The position numbers were made by a program, and so were the translations under genes. This document shows, in pieces, positions 24,001-31,470 of a stretch of DNA of 64,000 bases. How positions within the stretch are numbered: position 1 is the first letter of the stretch; each line of letters opens with the position of its first letter. A model generated the notes under the pieces. The model was not told the DNA's origin. It did not search any database and saw nothing but the letters and a program-made list of their open reading frames with translations. Source of the DNA: Limnephilus marmoratus (lineage: Eukaryota > Arthropoda > Insecta > Trichoptera > Limnephilidae); the NCBI GenBank assembly GCA_917880885.1, contig OU862928.1:38118962-38182961 (forward strand), read 5' to 3'.

Positions 24001-27000
24001 TTAATAATTTACCGGAGTGCGGGAATGTGCGCAGTTCTTGCGCATGCGCGGGAAAAATTCCTTTAATTACGATTTTGACCTTTCTATTGTTCAAAATTTC
24101 TCAAGGACACTGTCAGAATCGCTGGACACGAAATGTCATTGGGTGTCATGGCTGCCGTTTTTTGCGAACGCTAATTGGTGGACAACCAACCCCAACTACC
24201 CCGGCAAACAAGGGGTTAAATAGCTCCTGACCTGCAGAGTCTGCGAGCACCTCAAGCCGGTGCTGTGGGAGACGCAGCGCCCGATGTTCTCAAAGTACTC
24301 CGGGGAATAAGAGTTCCTCACGCACCAGTCCAGGTTCTCCTTCAGCTTCTTGATCACCGAGTTGCTCAGCAGCATTCCTGCATCTGGAATCATTTAAAAC
24401 AAATTAATTAATAAATACCTCTTTAGTGATTGCTAGTTTAATTTTTTTTATTTTTAAGTATGTTTTATTTAGTTATTAAATTTCACAACTTATATCTAAC
24501 TAGCTCACCTGGCGAACTTCGTACCGCCTTAGAATCAATAACTGTTGTGTTAATTTATTACCTGAATGAAATACAGTTTTTTTTATTACTAAAAATGACA
24601 CAATGAAGCAATTATCGATGTGCAACTGTCCGTGTTTGGTTTTTGTTAGTATCAGAGATGGCATTGTGTACGGATTTATATTTTTTGTGATTTTCTTACT
24701 TTTCTACTTACTTATTGGGAATTGCGTTTCATTTTCTTTATACGTGTGAGGGAGATTTATTATAATTATTTTATTTTTCCTTTGGACCGTTTTTCCCATT
24801 TTCGACTGTTGACATTTAGCGTGTAAGAAAGAGGGGCAGCATTAGGTATACGTCACCACCATTACCCACTGGACTACGACCTCCGTAGTCCAGTGGGTAA
24901 GACTCTTGACTCACAATCCGAAGGTCGCGGGTTCGAACCCGGCATGCGCAAATAAATTTTATTTGATTAATTTGCGTTATTTCACAATTAATTCATTTAA
25001 AATAATATATAGTATATTTGTGGCATGTTCCAGAGTGGAAAATACTATCAGTATCGCCCTGGTGTAAGACCACCATTCAGAATTGAAACGTTGCTTGAAA
25101 ATGGCTTTACCGTGTTTGGTAACCAGATCTGAATAGCCAGGTACTTCCCAACCTTCCTCTTCCCCACCTCCTTCCCCTCCCCACTACCTTCAGCCTCACA
25201 ACATACCCCAATTGGGGATGCCATAGTCTCACTGGCTCCAGACGGGAGCAGTTGAGATTCTTGTGCGGTATTCACTGTAAAAAAAAAAAAAAAATGTTTA
25301 AGAACAAAAGCAAAACAATCAACGCATTGCCATTTGATGTTTTTGAATTTTTGGAATTCACTCACTATGCAATATTATACTTATCACATTATTCCTGCAG
25401 CTCTTTCAAAGGATGAGAATTTGTTCCCTACAAAAAGTATGAGGAGAAGAATTTTCTTCATAAATTATTTTTTTGTGAATTTTTGCAATGTTTTAATAGC
25501 TATTCTGCTATTCAGACAAATCCAACCAATCAAAGATCATAAAAATCGATTCAGCCGTTCTCGGGTTATAAATGGTCTAACTAACCCAACTATGTTTTAT
25601 ATTAAGATATATTCTTTTCTAAAACTACTATTATGGCTATTACTACAAAAATTCACAAAAAGGATATACCAATGAGACCGATTGTCAGTGCTATTGGTGC
25701 ACCTACTTACAAACTGTCCCAATACCTATCTAGACTACTGCAGATGCAAACTGGAAAAACTGAATCTTGGATTAAGGATTCCACAGATCTGATCAGTAAA
25801 CTTAAGAAGGTTAAGACTGATGAAAGGGATATTCTTGTCAGTTTTGACGTAGTTTCTCTTTTTACGAATGTGCCTCTAGAAGACTCCATGAAAATGCTCA
25901 GGGAGATATATGAGGAAGACATTTGCAAACTTTTTGAACACTGTCTCAAAACAGGATATTTTGCATTTCAGGGTGAGCTTTTTGAGCAAGTGGAAGGAGT
26001 TGCGATGGGCAGTCCGTTGTCGCCAGTTCTAGCTAACTTCTTTATGGAGAAGTTTGAAGAAGTGGCACTTGACACAGCTTCGGCTGTTCCAAAGGTATGG
26101 TGGCGTTATGTCGATGATGTTTTCGCCATTTGGCCTCATGGAATAGAGAAACTGAACGAATTCCTAGACCATCTTAACTCACTTCACAGCAAAATTAAGT
26201 TCACAATGGAGTTGGAAAATAAAAACAAAATCCTGCCTTTTCTAGATGTGGAAGTGATGCGAAAAGAAGATGGTAGCCTAGGACACACAGTGTATAGGAA
26301 ACCAACTCATACGAATCGGTATCTACATGCTGATTCGCATCACCACCCAGCGCAGAAGAGAGGACTTATCCATACGCTGGTAACCCGAGCGACCAGAATA
26401 TGTGAAGAAACAAAAATCGGAGCGGAACTTACTAAGCTCACCGATGCACTGGAGCGTAACGGTTACCCGGCAAGGCAGACAAGGCAAATAATAAGAGCCA
26501 AATCTACACCAAACGAAGACAGAATTGAACAAGAGTCTAAAGGCTGTGCTTTCCTACCTTATGTTCACAATGTGACAGACAGAATTGCCAGACTGTTGAG
26601 GAAAGAAAGCATCAAGACTGTCTTCGGAACCACGACCAAAATACAAGACCTACTGAGGTCTGCAAAGACCAAGTTTCCTCTGGAAACAGATGGAGTATAT
26701 AAACTCAGCTGTTCCGGATGTGATAAGGTCTATGTTGGCCAGACAGAGCGGACGATCTCCAAAAGGATATCGGAACACTTTCGAGCATGTAAACTTGGCC
26801 ACCCTGACAAATCGGCAATCGCCGAGCATTTAATTGAAACCGGCCATTACTTCGGATTTGTTCCTGAAGTCCTGGGAAGACCCAAAACCTATAGAGCACG
26901 CTTAATTACAGAGGCAATTGAAATTCATAAAAATCCTATTAACATTAATAGAGACGACGGAGCTAAGCTCAATAGTTCTTGGTATCCGGTAATTGACGGC

Positions 27001-29482
27001 TACACCAAAGGTAAATGCAAAAATCCATCTTGAAGTATACTGTAATGCCAGCCCGCAGTGGATTGGTGCTGGCGACACGGTATTGCTTCGAAGTACTTAA
27101 GCACACATTTCATTTCTAACATTTACACATCTGCCCTGATGATGGACACTGTAACGCTGTCCGAAACGTTGGCTAAAGGAGGAGGTAGCGCAACACGGCA
27201 TAATACCCCAAAAGGAAATAACCATAAAATTTTTGGCCGTGAAAATCTAAAATCATATCTACTATTATGGCGTCTGAGAAATGCGCAGAGGTATACGTTG
27301 CTCACATTTTGTAAACCCGTTAGCGACGCCAGTCTCCCGTGACCAGCCAGGTGAGGTTATCGCCACACACGTCTTTAAATGTGGTGTCACTTGTGTCAGA
27401 TATTGTGTAACAATGCGATCAGTGTTTGCAAAAAAACAGTCAACCAAGAATGACAGGATATAACAATGACAGTTACAGCAATTGCTTGGTTGTGAGTGAA
27501 GTTATGAAAGCTTTCTAGTTTTGATGTTTTGAAAATTCAACAACGATTGGTGGCGATGCGGGCCTCTTGATTGATGTATACGGACTGTGCTCGACGAGTT
27601 GTTTGCGATGTGTGGTATATCTAAAAGCTTCCGAGCTTGTCACATAGAGGGCAGTGCTAAGAGCTGTCCCGAAAGTTCGCTAGATGGCAGTTATTTTAGT
27701 TCGGAGTTTGGGCACCAAAGGCCGGGGTGCCTTCTGCAGGAGCTCACTCAATTCAGATATATCATTTAGCCAGCTTCCAGTTAGGCAGACTATCGTAATC
27801 ACCACTTGTAATAAGCGAAGTATTAAATAAATCCCAGATTAACATAAAAGAACTCTATTCTTTCCAAAGAAGTAATCTGCTCCCAAGACGAGTTGGAGAA
27901 CTGTTTGTGTGAACACAACATGATGTAAATACACAACGTAAGTAAGTATCTGATACTTGCGTACCCCTGAGGAAGAAGGACCTAAGCAAACAAGGTGAAT
28001 AAATGTAGCCCTTCCAAGTGGAGATCGTGAATGGTATTATTTTTATAGACCCGTCCAGGACGGTTGTCAGATATTGGCACTAGGGGGCGCTAGTGCATTG
28101 TTAGGTTTATGTTAGTGGCCAGCAGTGCTGCTCTTGTGCGCGCACTGAATTCATTCATGAACGGGGTCTTTAGGAAATGTCTCCACTCTTACCGGTCTCC
28201 ACGATTTTTTTACTTAAGACGCGAAGTACACTTCTTCACCATAGAGATATCTAAGTTTAGGTCTTTCAACACCTTTTTTTATTATGCTAAATTTGATTAG
28301 GGATATTTTGTAAATTTTTAATCGATGGCACAAAAGTGCATCTTGCATTCAATATAATGATAAAAGCGGCATAATTAATATTAATATTAATGGTAATGTA
28401 ATGACGTATTCTATATGAATCAAGTTATGTAAATTTCGCATGAATTTTATATTACTTATGCATCATTTGCACTCTGTTGTGTTATAACTAACTAACCATC
28501 ATTCCGTTTCCCCGTAGGGGTAGGTAGAGAGGACCACCAAACAACTCACTCTTGGCACACACTCATTCACATTCATACATCATCTCATACATACTCTTGA
28601 CATGGCCCGACTTAAGCATCTGATTCACTTGATCGTGTCATGTCTTCCTCGGGCATCCCTGACTTCTTCTACCATTCATATTTGCATCATATATTCTCCT
28701 TACACCCTTTCCTCGTTCATTAGCTCTACATGCCCAAACCATTAGAGCGTCCCTTTCTTAATCTTACTCATTTCGTTTACATCAACCTCGCATTCTTTGC
28801 AGATCATGTTTAGATGGAGCAACTCACCGAGACTGCAATAGTGACTGTCTGCCTCAGCCGTAGTGCCCAGATATACGTCTTCACTCACACTGATGCCATT
28901 GACAACCTCCAGCAACTTGCGGCCGTTCACAAATCCGGCATCAGAGATCAGGTAAAAGTAGTCAAATTCTTCCAAGTAATTATCAGAGATATACTTCAGC
29001 ACGTGAAAAGGTTTCAGAATCTCACGAGTGTCAGTAAACCCAACGATGTTCGTAAGGTTGAGATTATTCTTGACGACATTGGCAGTTATAAAGAATTTTA
29101 TTTTATTCGCCAAGTGTGCCAATGTTTTATTTATCGCAGTAGCTTGATAGTTAATGTTTTGCTCCGACGTCAAAACGCCGATGAATAACTTCTCTCTGAT
29201 CCCCAACTCCGTGCTGTAATATCGCGGTCTTTGCAAAATTTGCGCCTCTTTTTTAGGTCGCATCGGTTTATTTTGCAAATTTAGTCTCGGCTCATATTCG
29301 TCTGTCGTGGGAACCTGTGACACGACTTCCTCTTTGACGAATGTATTCGCGGTACTGCCGCTGCATATTGATTCTTGGTCCAAGGATGAGAAATTTAAAG
29401 TCACTACCAGGCCAACGCACAACCCGATGAGGAAATATGAATTGTTTTTAATCTGCGACACTAAAATGCGCAACAGCAACAT
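14683..29482 (-). CDS. CHPF: Chondroitin polymerizing factor-like glycosyltransferase, 8 coding exons
   Basis: Spliced CDS: 29482-28828, 24383-24232, 23356-23198, 22720-22490, 21597-21241, 19600-19298, 15977-15815 and 15068-14683. All junctions are GT/AG and in frame, giving 801 residues, close to vertebrate CHPF/CHPF2 (about 775). Seen: an N-terminal signal anchor (about residues 15-31), a GT31-like N-terminal half and a CHGN-type C-terminal half, which is the layout of Golgi type II chondroitin synthase partners. Family knowledge: CHPF pairs with chondroitin synthase to extend the alternating GlcA/GalNAc chain in the Golgi. The usual metal-binding DxD is not evident in either half: the N-terminal site reads LISDAGF (178-184) and the C-terminal one AISDLAL. 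This fits a polymerizing factor better than a stand-alone synthase. The ATG at 29482 has an adenine at -3 and is followed directly by the anchor. CHPF versus CHPF2 cannot be separated here. Confidence 0.9.
15150..15480 (-). mobile_element. Non-LTR-type fragment in CHPF intron 7
   Basis: Poly(T) followed by CTCCACACATAAATAATTAC and then a segment also present at 19980-20225 and 60490-60730 (GGAGTAACGGACGAATGAAT, CCATCCCTCCAACTGCAGTG). Inside the intron, about 80 bp from exon 8. Confidence 0.5.
15505..15738 (-). mobile_element. TTAA element, family A, half copy
   Basis: Matches the first half of the 44-kb copy in reverse, ending AGCTTGAGGGGTTAA at 15738. It lies in CHPF intron 7, within about 80 bp of exon 7. 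Confidence 0.55.
15815..15977 (-). CDS. CHPF: CHPF-like exon 7
   Basis: Residues 620-673 plus one base. Begins VRMNSIQGYQVFSPMGFQRY. DFLNR/VRMN across the junction and the F-P-x-G-F-x-x-(Y/F)-HP pattern are typical of the chondroitin synthase/CHPF C-terminal domain. The donor AACG^GTTAGA is weaker than the others. Confidence 0.88.
16167..16850 (+). mobile_element. TTAA-flanked MITE, family B, copy 1
   Basis: TTAACCCCTCAGCAACGTAA at 16167 and GCGATTTTCTGAGGGGTTAA ending 16850. 684 bp, non-coding. Nearly identical to 48427-49127. Confidence 0.75.
16855..17515 (+). mobile_element. Unclassified non-LTR-like repeat
   Basis: TAACTCAAGAACGGCTGGAT near 16889 and GGTACGAAGTTCGCCGGGTC near 17489. Abuts the right end of the family B MITE. 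No coding sequence is recognised; the open frames in it are not conserved in the 24.5-kb copy. Confidence 0.55.
17589..17753 (-). mobile_element. Palindromic Penelope mini-copy
   Basis: A terminal-repeat core in reverse (17645-17676) flanked by inverted arms that read GGGGTGTTATGCCGTG on the left and CACAGCATAACACTGC on the right, ending GTGAAAATCTAAAA. Possible 8-bp target duplication GCCATTTT on both sides. Confidence 0.6.
17923..18838 (-). mobile_element. Solo-LTR-like block with TATA, initiator and AATAAA
   Basis: A GC-richer segment that splits a repeat (17745-17920 and 18839-18940) whose uninterrupted relative is at 43430-43680. On the minus strand: TATATAAG (18545-18538), an initiator-like TTCAGTC 30 bp downstream (18514-18508), and AATAAA at 17981-17976. 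These fit U3/R/U5 of an insect LTR retrotransposon. LTR ends and target duplication were not resolved. It has an internal direct duplication at 18233-18312. Confidence 0.5.
18955..19215 (-). mobile_element. CR1/Jockey-type LINE fragment
   Basis: The minus strand carries CSYMVNFCNMRMGRF and similar relics of the LINE C-terminus found at 39.6 kb, and plus-strand CTGTGGAACGATTTACCGG-type complements. Sits between the solo-LTR-like block and CHPF exon 6. Confidence 0.55.
19298..19600 (-). CDS. CHPF: CHPF-like exon 6
   Basis: Residues 519-619, from VLLYSADTPSKGPEDMFGQI to PDFLNR. It contains GGLLSIAISDLALRKVP, the region corresponding to the DxD strand of the GalNAc-transferase half. No canonical DxD is seen. 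The acceptor is a pyrimidine-rich TTTCAG and the donor is AGG^GTAAAA. A LINE fragment lies about 80 bp into the downstream intron. Confidence 0.88.
19650..20225 (-). mobile_element. Non-LTR fragment split by a SINE
   Basis: The tail ACATTAGCTCCACACGGGAG lies at 19655, the body resumes at about 19980 (TGTGGAGAGTCTTTTTAAGG) and continues to 20225. The break GGATGCTGTG / TGTGGAGAG is occupied by SINE 19728-19979. Confidence 0.6.
19728..19979 (-). mobile_element. tRNA-derived SINE, 5'-truncated
   Basis: Poly(T) then CCCCAATTGGGGTATGTTGT and GGTCACCAAACACGGCTAAA, ending near TTTTCCACTCTGG. It lacks the tRNA head. Short TGTG repeat at both junctions. Confidence 0.65.
20238..20385 (+). mobile_element. 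SINE fragment
   Basis: GTGTTTGGTGACAAAATTTT, ATACTTCCCAACCTTCCTCC and GGTTGGGGATGCCACAGCCC match the body of 24862-25293. Confidence 0.5.
20620..21235 (+). repeat. Two direct copies of an unclassified repeat
   Basis: CACACACGGTAGAAGCGAAA (20650) and CACACACGGTAGAAGTGAAA (21034), then GTTTGTCTCTTTTTAGTGTC and AATCACAACAGTGCTAAAGA in both. A third partial copy is at about 41495-41575. It ends next to the CHPF exon 5 donor. Confidence 0.6.
21241..21597 (-). CDS. CHPF: CHPF-like exon 5 (start of the C-terminal CHGN domain)
   Basis: Residues 400-518. YIINAATLKVQNENP follows the acceptor TTTTTCAG. SRGMSYILDMNF and TENTRIVLVLPVWEYE are CHGN-like and introduce the second Rossmann-type half. The last codons (VYLLL) run into donor GGTGAGT. 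Phase 0 at both ends. Confidence 0.9.
21726..22105 (+). mobile_element. TTAA-flanked MITE, family D, copy 1
   Basis: TTAACTCGTTGAATGCTGGG at 21726 and GCACCTGAGCGGTTAA ending 22105. Inverted relative to 23830-24219; in the intron upstream of CHPF exon 5. Confidence 0.65.
22130..22365 (-). mobile_element. TTAA element, family B, diverged partial copy
   Basis: Reverse-strand similarity to the left part of family B (CGTGTAAACACGCTTA, ATGACTGCTATTGTTATA, TATGGACAACTTTGAATAGA). Terminal TTAA is not preserved. Confidence 0.45.
22490..22720 (-). CDS. CHPF: CHPF-like exon 4
   Basis: Residues 323-399, starting LHLEATQSMIASLAQ. A proline/alanine-rich stretch (WPAGAREDPTLPAPAPPDRF) likely forms the linker between the two glycosyltransferase-like halves. 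It is more GC-rich than the flanking introns. Donor GAT^GTAAGT; symmetric phase 0, 231 nt. Confidence 0.88.
22784..23140 (+). mobile_element. TTAA element, family A, partial
   Basis: CCTCAAGCCAATTTGTTCGC followed by GGTGAGAAATATGATCTAAA and AAGTGAAGTGACAATAAAGT. The left TTAA is lost and the right end is missing. It lies between CHPF exons 3 and 4. Confidence 0.55.
23198..23356 (-). CDS. CHPF: CHPF-like exon 3
   Basis: Residues 270-322, beginning EQHLTSYKLPSDWQLG. Acceptor TTTCCAG and donor AGG^GTAAGA give phase 0 at both ends, so it is a symmetric 159-nt exon. With exon 4 it lies between two inverted TTAA elements. Confidence 0.88.
23426..23720 (-). mobile_element. CR1/Jockey-type LINE fragment
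   Basis: Matches 31250-31470 and 40010-40230 (CCAAATTCAACCGTGGGGCG, GAGAGGCTAACTTAACTCTG, AAGCATATCAATGAAGGGCC). On the minus strand this is the LINE RT region. In CHPF intron 2. Confidence 0.6.
23830..24219 (-). mobile_element. TTAA-flanked MITE, family D, copy 2
   Basis: TTAACCGCTAGAATGCCGCT at 23830 and GCAAACAAGGGGTTAA ending 24219. It is the reverse complement of copy 1 along most of its length (for example TTACACGCGATTTTGACCCT). It lies 12 bp from the donor of CHPF exon 2. Confidence 0.65.
24232..24383 (-). CDS. CHPF: CHPF-like exon 2
   Basis: Residues 219-269. The acceptor (ATTCCAG) and the two leading bases complete the Asp codon begun in exon 1. It carries a cluster of cysteines (RCVSHSTGLRCSQTLQ). 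It ends in phase 0 at CAG^GTCAGG. Intron 1 (4.4 kb) holds the Penelope-like ORF, read antisense to the gene. Confidence 0.88.
24500..25615 (-). mobile_element. Unclassified repeat, reverse copy of 16855-17515, split by the SINE
   Basis: Begins CTAGCTCACCTGGCGAACTT and ends GGTCTAACTAACCCAACTAT. Both halves match 16855-17515 in reverse (AACTGTCCGTGTTTGGTTTT, CATACTTTTTGTATGGAACG type). The AGCTGACCCGGCGAACTTCG-like start is common among insect non-LTR-derived repeats. Confidence 0.6.
24862..25293 (+). mobile_element. tRNA-derived SINE, full length
   Basis: The head 24881-24949 has A box TAGTCCAGTGGGTAAG and B box GGGTTCGAACCCG, then the body and a 16-base A-run at 25278. It inserted into a reverse-oriented repeat (24500-25615). 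The 5' edge starts with an inverted copy of the A-box region (24862-24878 versus 24884-24900). Confidence 0.8.
25633..27033 (+). CDS. Penelope-like retroelement ORF: reverse transcriptase plus GIY-YIG endonuclease, 5'-truncated
   Basis: 466 residues in one open frame. RT motifs in order: KIHKKDIPMRPIVSAIGAP near the start, ILVSFDVVSLFTNVP, GVAMGSPLSPVLANFFMEKF, and the catalytic box WWRYVDDVF at about 157-164. A linker follows, then a GIY-YIG endonuclease: GVYKLSC (about 353) and KVYVGQTERTISKRISEH (about 364-381). RT fused to a C-terminal GIY-YIG domain is diagnostic of Penelope-like elements. These reverse transcribe their RNA at a nick made by the endonuclease. Family members are usually longer at the N-terminus, so the first third is missing and the ATG is only the first available. 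There are no internal stops, suggesting a fairly young insertion. It is antisense in CHPF intron 1. Confidence 0.9.
   Translation: MAITTKIHKKDIPMRPIVSAIGAPTYKLSQYLSRLLQMQTGKTESWIKDSTDLISKLKKVKTDERDILVSFDVVSLFTNVPLEDSMKMLREIYEEDICKLFEHCLKTGYFAFQGELFEQVEGVAMGSPLSPVLANFFMEKFEEVALDTASAVPKVWWRYVDDVFAIWPHGIEKLNEFLDHLNSLHSKIKFTMELENKNKILPFLDVEVMRKEDGSLGHTVYRKPTHTNRYLHADSHHHPAQKRGLIHTLVTRATRICEETKIGAELTKLTDALERNGYPARQTRQIIRAKSTPNEDRIEQESKGCAFLPYVHNVTDRIARLLRKESIKTVFGTTTKIQDLLRSAKTKFPLETDGVYKLSCSGCDKVYVGQTERTISKRISEHFRACKLGHPDKSAIAEHLIETGHYFGFVPEVLGRPKTYRARLITEAIEIHKNPININRDDGAKLNSSWYPVIDGYTKGKCKNPS
27136..27167 (+). other. Hammerhead-ribozyme-like core in Penelope terminal repeat
   Basis: CTGATGA, one extra base, GGACA, a 9-nt loop, TGTCC, then GAAAC. 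The five-base stem and the flanking CTGANGA and GAAAC blocks are the hammerhead catalytic-core pattern. Penelope-like elements are known to encode hammerhead motifs. I could not identify convincing stems I and III or the cleavage triplet, and the extra base before stem II is non-canonical. Confidence 0.4.
27266..28494. other. CHPF intron 1, unassigned
   Basis: Moderate GC. A possible relic of an LTR or SINE (CTAGGGGGCGCTAGTG palindrome at 28081, several short direct repeats), but no diagnostic motif. Confidence 0.35.
28495..28790 (-). mobile_element. LINE 3' end fragment, same family as 7130-7850
   Basis: Shares GTAGGTAGAGAGGACCACCA, CACATTCATACATCATCTCA and GCTCTACATGCCCAAACCAT with the 7-kb copy. 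It ends within about 40 bp of the CHPF exon 1 donor, inside intron 1. Confidence 0.65.
28828..29482 (-). CDS. CHPF: CHPF-like exon 1 (start codon, signal anchor, N-terminal GT31 region)
   Basis: Encodes residues 1-218 plus one base. A hydrophobic segment YFLIGLCVGLVVTLNF follows a short basic cytoplasmic tail, so a type II membrane protein is expected. A stem follows, then the globular domain from about residue 92 (ELGIREKLFIGVLTSEQ). Sequons are at N118 (NKT) and N142 (NLT). EEFDYFYLISDAGFVNGRKL sits where synthases carry the acidic metal site. The donor is a perfect G^GTGAGT at 28827. Reading past it gives a short tail ending in a stop, as expected for intron sequence. Confidence 0.9.
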
Positions 29483-30629
29483 TTTGACACTGCGGAACTA
29501 CGGACTATTCAGCAGTAAGTCACCATTTCAAGAGAAAAAAAACTGATGATATAAACTTTTTGTAAACAAATAATTGCACAGATCACGGGCCGACTGTCAA
29601 ACTTTGACATTAATTTTCCTGAGAAATACTCTCATCAGGGTTGCCTATGCATATGTTAAAATACCCACACCAAAAGTTGAAATTCCCCACATGTTGCTTA
29701 CCTTCAAAATGAAACAAAATTCCATCGAAATAATTACCATAATTTATTTTTTATTATTTAGACGTCTTCGAATTTTCTCTTTCGTTCAGGCTTTCATTCC
29801 TGTGAACGAAAACTAAATTATATTACATACTCACTTGTCATAATTGTAAATACTATTTTTATAAGTAAAACGTCGGACTCTCAAACGAAAAGTGTGATGA
29901 GACAGAAAAAGATTCAGTCGCGACTAGGAATTTCTGTACCACATTTTTAGTTTGAGAATCGTTATGTATTTAGATTTTTTCAATGAGTAAATATCGTTTT
30001 TCAATAAGGTTGGATAATCACTATAATCAGGAAACGCAACCAAAGTGAAAAAATATTTATTAACCTTTTAATTTAAAAAAACAATTTGTCAGTTGATTAG
30101 GTATTATTGTGGCCATATCGGGGCGGATTTTTCGTAAGTACAGGCCACTTCTTTTGCGCCGCCCCTTCCTGCTTTTTAGAAGTTGCCACTTTTCGTAATC
30201 ACTCACTTGTAGGCTTGGCGCCGCCCCCTGAAATCTGCCGCCCCTAATCCGCGGCCTATGTGGCCTATTGACAAATCCAGGACTGGACCATATTATGAAA
30301 AAGGTCGCGCAGTTCCTCCGAGTTAAGTCAATTCTCATATCATAGAATCCCCGCACTTTCCCACATCAATTTCCCGCCATCCAGGGGATGGCCGGAGAAT
30401 TTGTAAGATAAATTTAGATAATTTCAAAAAGGTAAAATTTCCTCAGAATATTTAGAAATTTCACCAGGTAGCGAGAGAATTTTGATTACAAAACCTTTGG
30501 CAAAATTTCCCCAGATTTTGAGCTTCTTTTTTCCCTAAAAAAAGTTTTTTTCTCTCCTACATCTAGGGAAATTTCCGTAAACACCCCATCACTGCTATGG
30601 TAACATCACACGATTTTTTTAAATATTAA
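29483..30629. other. CHPF upstream region
   Basis: Should contain the CHPF 5' UTR and promoter. An acceptor-like polypyrimidine tract on the minus strand (about 29545-29530) may precede a 5' UTR exon. 30120-30300 is a GC-rich repeat with GGCGGCGCC-type motifs also seen at 35640-35700. No TATA box assigned. Confidence 0.4.
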
Positions 30630-31470
30630 CTCCACACAAGAGGCTCTGAGGCATAAATAAACCACTCTGAGGAATATGATTTCCTTCAGGGCGGGTGGCC
30701 TCAGGTCCTATGTCATCTGAGATGCTGTGTGGAGGGTCTTTTTGAGGAGAGGAAGGAATGAACACTGGTCTTGAAGAGACCCATGTTGTAGGAAAGAGGA
30801 AACACAGAGGCTGGCAAATCGTTCCACAACCGAGCTGTTGAACATAAGAACGAGTCGAAGAAGTGACCCGTTCTCATGTGACAAAAGTCAACCATGTACA
30901 CACGTTGAGCTCGCATTAGGCATGTTTCCGACTATGCACCGGTGGTGAAGGAATCAATGACGCTAGTTCCACGGAGCATCTTCCATTGAAATACCGAGTC
31001 GAAGAAGTGACCCGTTCTCATGTGACAAAAGTCAACCATGTACACACATTGAGCTCGCATTAGGCATGTTTCCGACTATGCACCGGTGGTGAAGGAATCA
31101 ATGACGCTAGTTCCACTGAGCATCTTCCATTGAAATACCGGTATAACAAGGATAGCACTCCCACCCGACGCCTGTGCTCTAAAGATTGCAATTAAATTAA
31201 GTTAGGAGAATCTATCAAATGACCACCATTTCTGCAGAGTTGAGGTTTTTTTTCCAGGTATTTTGGGGCTCCAGACCAGAGGTGGCTGCCAAATTTAACC
31301 GTGGGGGCGCACTTGTGATTTGTATAGGGTTATCAATTGTGTACTATATGCAGTATCTGCAGCCCTGTTCAGTACGCCCAGCTTCCGAGAGGCTAATGTA
31401 ACTCTGGCTTCAATGGAGCCCCCATACTTGAGCTGGTCACTTAGAGTTACACAAGCATATCAATGGAGGG
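30630..31470 (-). mobile_element. CR1/Jockey-type LINE fragment with internal duplication
   Basis: The minus strand encodes FFDSFLCSTARLWNDLPASV, the C-terminal motif of CR1/Jockey-type reverse transcriptases, followed by the shared 3' tail at 30630-30720. 30852-30995 is repeated directly as 30996-31139. Confidence 0.7.

Larger units (their letters stand above)
25620..27265 (+). mobile_element. Penelope-like element copy, 5'-truncated, with 3' terminal repeat
   Basis: Covers the ORF, a short 3' non-coding part and a terminal block (about 27118-27265). That block also occurs alone at 7950-8060, 8765-8870, 17589-17753, 33640-33720, 42492-42650 and 55805-55880. It ends near GGCCGTGAAAATCTAAAA, a tail shared with the 17.7 and 42.6 kb copies. 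Confidence 0.8.

Noticed and set aside
24881..24949. A tRNA gene
   Set aside because: A and B boxes are present but the acceptor stem does not close and it is fused to a SINE body and poly(A).
28814..29188. 124-residue plus-strand frame
   Set aside because: Antisense shadow of CHPF exon 1.
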